A DNA stretch of 5,203 nucleotides from an uncultured Prevotella sp. (GTDB taxonomy: Bacteria; Bacteroidota; Bacteroidia; Bacteroidales; Bacteroidaceae): positions 1 through 5,203 of the forward strand of contig CAKPRX010000118.1 in assembly GCA_934183135.1 (NCBI GenBank), given 5' to 3'. This document shows positions 1-5,203 of the stretch, one piece after another. Numbering within the stretch: the first letter of the stretch is position 1; the number at the start of each line of letters is the position of its first letter. A model generated the notes under the pieces. It was not told where the DNA came from. It saw only the letters and a program-made list of their open reading frames with translations, and ran no database searches. The translations under genes were made by a program, and so were the position numbers.

Positions 1-1
1 C

Positions 2-868
2 TCCATACGTGCGCTGATACTCATGCCACACGAGCGCGAAATCATAGTCATCGACGACGGGTCGGCCATACCGGCACTCACCGACATAGCTCCGCTGAAG
101 GACGAGATAATCTATCTGCGGCAGCCCAACCGCGGCCTGTCGGGTGCCCGCAACATGGGGCTACGGGTAGCCACGGGACAGTACATCCAGTTTGTCGACG
201 GCGATGACAGCCTGGTACAGGCCCCTTACGAGCACTGCTTAGACATAGTACGCTACCATCAGCCCGACGTGGTGACCTTTCACCTCAGCGACCGCCCCAA
301 CGCCACCACCCCTTACTCCTTCGAGGGCCCCATGGACGGGGCCACCTATATACACAACCAGAACATACGGGGCACAGCCTGTGGCTACATCTTCAGCCGT
401 CAGCTCCTGGGCAGCCTGCGCTTCACGCCCGGCATCCTGCACGAGGACGAGGAGTTTACGCCCCTCCTGCTCCTCCGCGCCGAGCGCCTGTACTGTACCG
501 ATGCCAGGGCATACTACTACCGCAAGCGCGACAGCTCTATCGTACACAACACCGCACCCAACCATATAGACAAGCGGCTGGCCGACACCCTCGGCATCAT
601 AGGCCGACTGCAGCAGCTGGCCCAGACACTGCCCGGGCAGGAGCGCGTAGCCCTCGGCCGCCGTATAGCCCAGCTCTGCATGGACTACCTGTACAACACC
701 ATCAGCCTGACCCATAGCCGCCAGCGCCTGAACGAGGCCACCGAGGCCCTGGGGCGCCTGGGGCTGTACCCCCTGCCCGACAGGCGCTATACACGCAAGT
801 ACCAGCTTTTCCGGCGTATGGTCCAGTCGGCCATAGGCCGGACCATACTGCTCCACACGATAAGATAA
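2..868 (+). CDS. Family 2 glycosyltransferase (GT-A fold), 5'-partial
   Basis: Transfers a sugar from a nucleotide-sugar donor to a growing polysaccharide at the cytoplasmic face of the membrane; donor and acceptor cannot be told from sequence. The frame is open to the left edge, and the seven codons before the first ATG (23) read SIRALIL, which fits the GT2 helix that normally precedes EIIVIDDGS. The true start is therefore outside the window and ATG 23 is internal. Counting from that ATG: the nucleotide-binding Asp pair at 11-12 (IDDGS), NRGLSGARN at 36-44, the metal-binding DxD region VDGDD at 58-62, the probable catalytic-base region HEDEEF at 140-145, and the YYYRKRDSSIV block at 164-174 common in this family. 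No membrane segment is seen; the C-terminal 100 residues are basic and helical-looking. It is followed after 8 bases by a second glycosyltransferase, so both probably belong to one surface-polysaccharide operon. Family is secure; specific product is not. Confidence 0.93.
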   Translation, partial: SIRALILMPHEREIIVIDDGSAIPALTDIAPLKDEIIYLRQPNRGLSGARNMGLRVATGQYIQFVDGDDSLVQAPYEHCLDIVRYHQPDVVTFHLSDRPNATTPYSFEGPMDGATYIHNQNIRGTACGYIFSRQLLGSLRFTPGILHEDEEFTPLLLLRAERLYCTDARAYYYRKRDSSIVHNTAPNHIDKRLADTLGIIGRLQQLAQTLPGQERVALGRRIAQLCMDYLYNTISLTHSRQRLNEATEALGRLGLYPLPDRRYTRKYQLFRRMVQSAIGRTILLHTIR

Positions 869-876
869 AGAGGCTT

Positions 877-1965
877 ATGAGGATATTACTGATGGGCGAG
901 TACAGCAATGTACACTGGACGCTGGCCGAGGGACTGCGCGAGCTGGGCCACCAGGTGACGGTGGTGTCTAACGGCGACTTCTGGAAGAACTACCCACGCG
1001 ACATCTCGCTGGTGCGTCGCCCCGGCCGCCTTGGTGGCATGTGGTACATGGCCCAGCTCTACGCCCGCCTCCCTCAGCTACGCGGCTACGATGTGGTCCA
1101 GTTTATCAACCCTATGTTCCTGGAACTACGGGCTGAGCGTGTCGAGCCTGTCTACCAGTACCTGAAGCGTCACAACGGCCAGCTCTTCCTGGGCGCTTAC
1201 GGCATGGACTACTACTGGGTTCACGAGAATGTCACCCGTATGCCCCTGCGGTACAGCGACTTCAACTTCGGCCACACCCTGCGCACCGGCCCTGAGGCCG
1301 AGGTCTATATCCGAGACTGGATAGACACCGCCAAGGGCCGGCTCAACCAGCTCATGGCCCGCGAGTGCCGGGGCATCATAGCCGGCCTGTACGAGTACTG
1401 GGCGTGCTACCACCCACTCTTTGCCGACAAGACCGCGTTTATCCCCTACCCCATACACTGCCGCGAGAACCCTCCCGTAAGCACCCACGACCGCCTGCGC
1501 GTATTTATCGGCATCAACCGCGAGCGCTCGGTGTACAAGGGTACCGACATCATGCTCCGCGCCGCCCGGGATGTGGCCCGCCGCTATCCTGACAGGATGC
1601 AACTGACGGTGGCCGAGAACCTGCCCTTCAGCGAATACACCAGCCGGCTGGCTGACAGCGACGTACTGCTGGACCAGCTGTACAGCTACACGCCCTCCAT
1701 GAACCCCTTAGAGGCTATGGCCCATGGCATCATCTGCGTAGGGGGCGGCGAACCTGAGAACTATGAGATACTGGGCGAGAAAGAGCTGCGCCCCATCGTC
1801 AACGTACTGCCCACATACGACAGCGTATATGAGGAGCTCGAGCATCTGGTTAACCACCCTGAGCGCATAGCTCAGCTGAAGCGCCAGAGTATAGAGTACA
1901 TACGCCGGCACCATGACTATGTCAAGGTAGCTAAACAGTACGAAAGATTATACAACGGCCGATAG
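877..1965 (+). CDS. GT-B glycosyltransferase (GT4/family 1-like)
   Basis: Complete 362-residue predicted retaining glycosyltransferase, probably adding a sugar during capsule, exopolysaccharide or O-antigen assembly. The N-terminal Rossmann half opens MRILLMGEYSNVHWTLAEGL (1-20), with the G-E-Y-S loop typical of acceptor-side GT-B domains, and carries a GAYGMDYYWV block at 106-115. The donor-binding half starts near 207 (LRVFIGINR), has YKGTD at 220-224, as expected for the sugar-nucleotide phosphate loop, and NPLEAMAHG at 276-284 followed by GGGEPENYE at 289-297. In the usual E-x7-E pair the second Glu is E279, but the position of the first is Tyr271. ATG 877 sits 8 bases after the preceding stop, with purine-rich AAAGAGG just upstream. 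The stop codon lies inside the left arm of a hairpin that ends the cluster. No signal peptide or transmembrane segment is seen. Related proteins are common in Bacteroides capsule loci as I recall; the sugar is unknown. Confidence 0.9.
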   Translation: MRILLMGEYSNVHWTLAEGLRELGHQVTVVSNGDFWKNYPRDISLVRRPGRLGGMWYMAQLYARLPQLRGYDVVQFINPMFLELRAERVEPVYQYLKRHNGQLFLGAYGMDYYWVHENVTRMPLRYSDFNFGHTLRTGPEAEVYIRDWIDTAKGRLNQLMARECRGIIAGLYEYWACYHPLFADKTAFIPYPIHCRENPPVSTHDRLRVFIGINRERSVYKGTDIMLRAARDVARRYPDRMQLTVAENLPFSEYTSRLADSDVLLDQLYSYTPSMNPLEAMAHGIICVGGGEPENYEILGEKELRPIVNVLPTYDSVYEELEHLVNHPERIAQLKRQSIEYIRRHHDYVKVAKQYERLYNGR

Positions 1966-1983
1966 CCCACAAGGCTATCGGCC
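1957..1983. terminator. Hairpin between convergent genes, likely bidirectional terminator
   Basis: A perfect 11-bp inverted repeat, GGCCGATAGCC (1957-1967) and GGCTATCGGCC (1973-1983), encloses a 5-base loop CACAA. It starts inside the last codons of the GT-B gene, contains that gene's TAG stop (1963-1965), and ends 8 bases before the tilS stop on the other strand. Its place between two tail-to-tail genes and its strong GC stem suggest it ends or protects both transcripts. Neither strand has a run of T after the stem, so it is not a textbook intrinsic terminator; it may instead be an RNA 3'-end stabiliser or need a factor. Confidence 0.7.
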
Positions 1984-1991
1984 CACTGGCC

Positions 1992-3311
1992 TTAGTCGTC
2001 TTCACTCACGCTGAGCATGAGGTAGCGGCGACTGTGGTCTGTTATACGGCAACGGTTGTCGGGCCGCTCGCCCACCAGCCACACTATGCGTCCCGTGGCA
2101 TCGACCACTACCAGTTGGGCGCGTTTCTCCAATATATTCTTCTTACGGTCTGTAAGATAGTCGCTTACCAGCTTAGACCCCGTCATGCCCAATGGCACGA
2201 AGCGGTCGCCCTGCTGTGTCTGTCGCAGGGTGAGCGGCCACGCGATGGGGCCAGCGTCGAGTGTAGCACACGCGGCGGTACGCGACAGGACAAAGCCACT
2301 GTCAACGGCGCCCGTCTGCACACGCAACTTCAGTCGCTCGCCATAACGGTAGAGCCCCGGCTCGGGCACCACCAGGGGCGCAGGCTGCGCGGCAGGCCGC
2401 GTGGCGATGACAAAGGCGTCGCGGTCGCGCACCACGACATGCGAGGCCGACCGCCACTCCATGCCACTCTGCGCATCGAGGCTGGCGGCCATAGCCTCGA
2501 CCTGTGCCGGGGTAAACCCTAACCCTCGGAGACGGTGCCAGAGCATATACTCGGCGCTGGGCTCGCGGCGCAGGCGGTCTATGGGCAGCCTCTGCCCTGT
2601 GTAAGGGGCGTGCAGGGCTGGGTTGTTGGCCACCCGGGCCACCTCGGCCAGGCGCTGGGAAGTCTGGTAGATGGAGTCTATGACCGAGGGATTGATGGTC
2701 TGGAGCAGGGGGATGACATCCAGCCGTATCTTGTTGCGCTTCACATCGTTTTTCAGATTGCTGCTGTCGGTTACATAGTCCTGCCCGTGGTCGCGGAGAT
2801 AGCCGAGGATGTCCTGCCGGCTTACGCCCAAGAGGGGCCGAACCACATGACCGTTGCGGGGGGATATGCCCGTAAGTCCGTCGATACCGGTACCGCGGAG
2901 CAGATTGAGCAGCACGGTCTCGGCACTGTCCTCGCGGTGGTGGGCCACACAGATGGTGGCGGCGCCGATGTCGCGGCGCAACTGTTCAAAATAAGCATAT
3001 CTGAGGTCGCGTGCCGCCATCTCGATACTCACCTTATGGGCGGCGGCATAGGCACGGGTGTCAAAGTGGGCACGGTGAAGGCGTATGCCATAACGGAGGC
3101 ACAGGCTGACGCAGAACTGCTCATCGCGGTCGGCCTCATCACCGCGCAGGTGAAAGTTGCAATGGGCGGCATCGATGGTATAGCCCAACTCGTGAAGTAC
3201 CAGCAGCAGACACACGCTGTCGGCCCCGCCAGACAGGGCCACGATATGACGGTCTGTGCTGGCCAGAAGCCCATGGCGGGCGATAAACTGCCGTACGCTA
3301 TCACTCAACAT
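1992..3311 (-). CDS. tilS: tRNA(Ile)-lysidine synthetase TilS
   Basis: Uses ATP and lysine to convert the wobble C34 of tRNA-Ile2 (CAU anticodon) to lysidine, changing its charging from Met to Ile and its reading from AUG to AUA. It is a cytoplasmic enzyme, essential in most bacteria. The 439 residues show the N-terminal PP-loop ATPase with SGGADS (27-32), HCNFHLRG (50-57), EMAARDLRY (97-105), AHHREDSAET (123-132), RGTGIDGLTGI (139-149), RPLL (158-161), DSSN (182-185) and RNKIR (192-196). The C-terminal TilS domain is present, with QGDRFVPLGM (367-376) and KLVSDYLTDRK (380-390). Length is normal for the long, E. coli-like form. Within AHHxDDxxET the first Asp is Glu127, a conservative change. 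ATG 3311 is chosen because the N-terminus then has normal length before the PP-loop; it overlaps the upstream methyltransferase gene by 11 bases, pointing to translational coupling. It is the last gene of the minus-strand operon. Confidence 0.97.
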   Translation of the reverse strand: MLSDSVRQFIARHGLLASTDRHIVALSGGADSVCLLLVLHELGYTIDAAHCNFHLRGDEADRDEQFCVSLCLRYGIRLHRAHFDTRAYAAAHKVSIEMAARDLRYAYFEQLRRDIGAATICVAHHREDSAETVLLNLLRGTGIDGLTGISPRNGHVVRPLLGVSRQDILGYLRDHGQDYVTDSSNLKNDVKRNKIRLDVIPLLQTINPSVIDSIYQTSQRLAEVARVANNPALHAPYTGQRLPIDRLRREPSAEYMLWHRLRGLGFTPAQVEAMAASLDAQSGMEWRSASHVVVRDRDAFVIATRPAAQPAPLVVPEPGLYRYGERLKLRVQTGAVDSGFVLSRTAACATLDAGPIAWPLTLRQTQQGDRFVPLGMTGSKLVSDYLTDRKKNILEKRAQLVVVDATGRIVWLVGERPDNRCRITDHSRRYLMLSVSEDD

Positions 3312-4488
3312 AGAGCACCAGTCCCTTGAGATATTCGCCCTCGGGGTGATAGATGTTGATGGGGTGGTCGGCCGGCTGATGGAGCTGGTGCAGGATACGC
3401 ACCTTACGGCCAGCCTGGGCAGCGGCGGTAAAGACGGCGTTGCGGAAATGGTCCTTGGTAACTACCTGCGAGCAGCTGAAGGTAAAGAGAATACCGCCGT
3501 GCTTGATGCGTTCGAAGCCCTTGACATTAAGGCGGGTGTAGCCCTTGAGCGCGTTATGGAGGGCTGCGCGGTGCTTGGCAAAGGCTGGTGGGTCCAGGAT
3601 GATGAGGTCGTACTTGTCGTCATGGGCATCGAGATACTTGAACGCGTCATCGCAGTAAGCCTCGTGGCGGCTGTCGCCGGGGAAGTTCATATCTACATTA
3701 AGATTGGTAAGCTCGATGGCCTTGGCGCTGCTGTCTACCGAGTGGACCGACTGGGCACCGCCCCGCATGGCATATACCGAGAAGCCACCCGTGTAGCAGA
3801 ACATATTGAGTACGTTTCGGCCACGGGCATAGTGCTCTAAGAGCAGCCGGTTCTCGCGCTGGTCTACGAAGAAGCCCGTCTTCTGGCCCTTGAGCCAGTC
3901 GACATGAAACTTGAGGCCGTTCTCCACGGCCGTATTGTCGTCGCTGCCCCCATAGATAAAACCGTTTTCCTGACGCAGGTCGGCTTTGTAGGGCAGCGTG
4001 GTCTCGCTCTTGTAGTACACATTGGCTATACGGTGGCCCATGACATGGAGAAGGGCCTGGCACACCTCGTGGCGGCACATGTGCATGCCCACGCTGTGGG
4101 CCTGCATGACGGCCGTGGCCCCATAGCAGTCTATGACCAGCCCGGGCAGGTTGTCGCCCTCGCCATGAACCAGCCGGTAGGTGTTGTTATCGGGATTGTC
4201 GGCTATGCCTATGGCAATACGCATCTGCAGGGCCGACTCCAGCCGGCTCTCCCAGAACGCGGCATCGATGGGCACCTCTCTGAACGACAGGACGCGCACG
4301 GCGATAGAGCCAATCTGGTAATGGCCCACCGCCAGGAACTCGCCCGTAGAGGCATAGACATTCACTACATCGCCCTCGGCTACCCCCTCGTCTATATGAC
4401 TGATGGCGCCCGAGAAAATCCATGGATGAAAACGGCGGAGGCTTTCTTCCTTGCCCCGCTTGAGTGTTACGGTACGGTATGTTGTCAT
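3301..4488 (-). CDS. rlmI: RlmI-like class I SAM-dependent 23S rRNA cytosine-C5 methyltransferase
   Basis: Predicted to methylate C5 of a cytosine in 23S rRNA (C1962 in E. coli RlmI) using S-adenosylmethionine. It has 395 residues, essentially the E. coli RlmI length (396). Domains in order: an N-terminal PUA RNA-binding domain (about 5-75, with RGKEESLRRFHPWIFSGAI at 11-29); a central EEHEE-like domain (about 76-190, including YRLVHGEGDNLPGLVID at 104-120); and a C-terminal Rossmann methyltransferase domain. The last holds QKTGFFVDQRENR (202-214), SAM motif I NMFCYTGGFSVYA (228-240), acidic D252, DPPAF (299-303), and FSCS (337-340), where C339 is the expected catalytic cysteine. It ends with the family-typical HPEGEYLKGL (381-390). 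Its ATG overlaps the exonuclease stop as ATGA, and its own TGA lies within the first codons of tilS. The exact target base is inferred from the family; another m5C site, or RlmK/RlmO-like specificity, is possible. Confidence 0.92.
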   Translation of the reverse strand: MTTYRTVTLKRGKEESLRRFHPWIFSGAISHIDEGVAEGDVVNVYASTGEFLAVGHYQIGSIAVRVLSFREVPIDAAFWESRLESALQMRIAIGIADNPDNNTYRLVHGEGDNLPGLVIDCYGATAVMQAHSVGMHMCRHEVCQALLHVMGHRIANVYYKSETTLPYKADLRQENGFIYGGSDDNTAVENGLKFHVDWLKGQKTGFFVDQRENRLLLEHYARGRNVLNMFCYTGGFSVYAMRGGAQSVHSVDSSAKAIELTNLNVDMNFPGDSRHEAYCDDAFKYLDAHDDKYDLIILDPPAFAKHRAALHNALKGYTRLNVKGFERIKHGGILFTFSCSQVVTKDHFRNAVFTAAAQAGRKVRILHQLHQPADHPINIYHPEGEYLKGLVLYVE

Positions 4489-5147
4489 TGTTCTGTCTTT
4501 TTAGTATTGGCACGGGGCTTGGGTTCGGGCTCAGGGGCGATGACCAGTTCGTAGTCGCCCGTACGCGACAGGCGGCAGAGCTCGTCATAGAGCTTGATAC
4601 AGGTCCAGGCATCCGTGGCAGCGTACATACGCTGGCGGTCGGTCAGCACGTCGGCCTCCCAGTTGGTGAGTCGCTGGCGCTTGCTAATCTTCTGATGAAA
4701 CAGGTTGGCGTAGAGTTTCTGGAGCGACATGTCCTCGATACCTATACGGCCCACCTCGTCCTGCAGGTCTATGAAAGCACCTGGAGCAAACTCGGCGCGA
4801 TGGTGGAGCGACAACAGGTCGTTGTTGAGCGACAGGCCCACCATGGGCACGGTGCGGTTCTCGAGCAGCCGGATGATGGCCGGGGTAACACCGATGTAAT
4901 TAAGACGAAACAGAAAACAGGTATCGTAAGTAGATACCTGCAGCAGAGCCACCTTGTAGTTTTGGCCTTTCTTAAATGCGGGTCGGGTCTCGGTATCTAC
5001 GCCCAAGATGGTATGCGACAGCAGATAGTCGACTGCCCGCTCGGCCTCGCCAGGCGTCATGATGGTGATAATGCGCCCTGGAAATGACACCACGGGCATA
5101 GCGGTAATCAGGGTCTTGTCAAACTTGTTATAAATAATCTTCTTCAT
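4485..5147 (-). CDS. DEDDy 3'-5' exonuclease, RNase D-like
   Basis: Single-domain 3'-5' exonuclease of the DnaQ-like superfamily, RNase D / WRN-exonuclease branch, which removes nucleotides from RNA or DNA ends with two metal ions. With the start at 5147 it has 220 residues. All DEDDy residues are visible: Exo I GVDTETRP with D51 and E53; Exo II GLSLNNDLLSL with D110; Exo III RMYAATDAW with Y175 and D179. It lacks the HRDC domains of true RNase D and ends in a low-complexity Pro/Glu/Lys tail (about 205-220). The frame continues upstream to an ATG at 5198, but I chose MKKIIYNKFDK at 5147 because conserved-looking sequence begins there, the 17 extra residues look unrelated, and the preceding bases include purine-rich AGAAGA. 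An intermediate ATG lies at 5165. It is the first visible gene of the three-gene operon and is joined to rlmI by a 4-base overlap. Natural substrate is unknown; its partners favour RNA. Confidence 0.9.
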   Translation of the reverse strand: MKKIIYNKFDKTLITAMPVVSFPGRIITIMTPGEAERAVDYLLSHTILGVDTETRPAFKKGQNYKVALLQVSTYDTCFLFRLNYIGVTPAIIRLLENRTVPMVGLSLNNDLLSLHHRAEFAPGAFIDLQDEVGRIGIEDMSLQKLYANLFHQKISKRQRLTNWEADVLTDRQRMYAATDAWTCIKLYDELCRLSRTGDYELVIAPEPEPKPRANTKKTEQ

Positions 5148-5203
5148 TCTTCTGCTCTGTAGCATGGTGAATATGGGGATGGCCATGCCGGACGGCATAA
5201 GTT
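5148..5203 (-). other. Upstream region of the RNA-processing operon
   Basis: This 56-base stretch lies before the chosen exonuclease start and should carry its leader, and possibly promoter elements. I see no Bacteroidales-type -7 box (TAnnTTTG) or -33 TTTG on the minus strand, so the promoter probably lies beyond the right edge. The sequence just inside the gene (about 5101-5150) is clearly more AT-rich than the rest of the window, as is common around a translation start. A short inverted repeat, ATGCCG-GA-CGGCAT, sits at 5185-5198. Confidence 0.4.

Noticed and set aside
239..1602. Minus-strand open frames (239-856 and 1126-1602) opposite the glycosyltransferases
   Set aside because: Ala/Gly/Val-rich translations typical of antisense shadows; the plus-strand frames carry the conserved GT motifs.
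2535..3329. 264-codon open frame on the plus strand opposite tilS
   Set aside because: It lies antisense to a clearly conserved tilS with all motifs in place; its translation shows no recognisable domain and is what GC-rich codon bias produces on the opposite strand.
3256..3840. 194-codon plus-strand open frame opposite rlmI
   Set aside because: Shadow of the methyltransferase gene, whose catalytic motifs lie on the minus strand; no start context or family resemblance.
4918..4940. Perfect 8-bp inverted repeat CAGGTATC / GATACCTG with a 7-base spacer inside the exonuclease gene
   Set aside because: About one such repeat is expected by chance in 5 kb, it encodes ordinary exonuclease residues (QVSTYDTC), and nothing nearby suggests a regulatory role.
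3904..5087. Two further plus-strand open frames (3904-4554 and 4464-5087) opposite rlmI and the exonuclease
   Set aside because: Both are antisense to genes with complete active-site motifs and resemble no protein family I know.
5185..5198. Short inverted repeat ATGCCG-GA-CGGCAT upstream of the exonuclease
   Set aside because: With a realistic loop only five base pairs remain and no T-run follows; too short to call an operator or terminator at the window edge.
4485..5198. Longer exonuclease form starting at ATG 5198
   Set aside because: The 17 extra residues do not look like the family's N-terminus, whereas MKKIIYNKFDK at 5147 does; the longer frame is probably chance opening.

Overview
The window looks like part of a GC-rich (roughly 60% by eye) Bacteroidales-type chromosome. 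The protein sequences match the style of Bacteroides/Prevotella relatives: a GT-B glycosyltransferase starting MRILLMGEYSNVHWTL, an RlmI-like methyltransferase starting with a LKRGKEESLRRFHPW block, and a TilS with AHHREDSAET. I cannot name the genus from sequence alone. No mobile element, CRISPR array, tRNA or rRNA is visible, and nearly every base is coding.

Left half, plus strand (1-1965): two glycosyltransferase genes in a row, 8 bases apart. The first is a family 2 (GT-A) enzyme that enters from beyond the left edge. The second is a complete GT-B enzyme. They look like the end of a surface-polysaccharide cluster (capsule, exopolysaccharide or O-antigen) that continues to the left. An 11-bp perfect hairpin at 1957-1983 overlaps the last stop codon and fills the gap to the next, convergent gene.

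Right half, minus strand (5147 down to 1992): three genes in tight order, a DEDDy 3'-5' exonuclease (RNase D-like), an RlmI-type 23S rRNA m5C methyltransferase, and TilS (tRNA-Ile2 lysidine synthetase). The first pair overlap by 4 bases (ATGA) and the second by 11, so they are almost certainly one translationally coupled operon. All three act, or plausibly act, on stable RNA: end trimming or turnover, rRNA modification, and tRNA anticodon modification.

The two halves are unrelated in function and meet tail to tail at the hairpin. One thread runs across both: isoleucine is written ATA almost as often as ATC and never ATT in the two GC-rich glycosyltransferase genes, and TilS is the enzyme that makes ATA readable. 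I found no convincing new system. The window is mostly well-recognised genes, with a few details worth checking.
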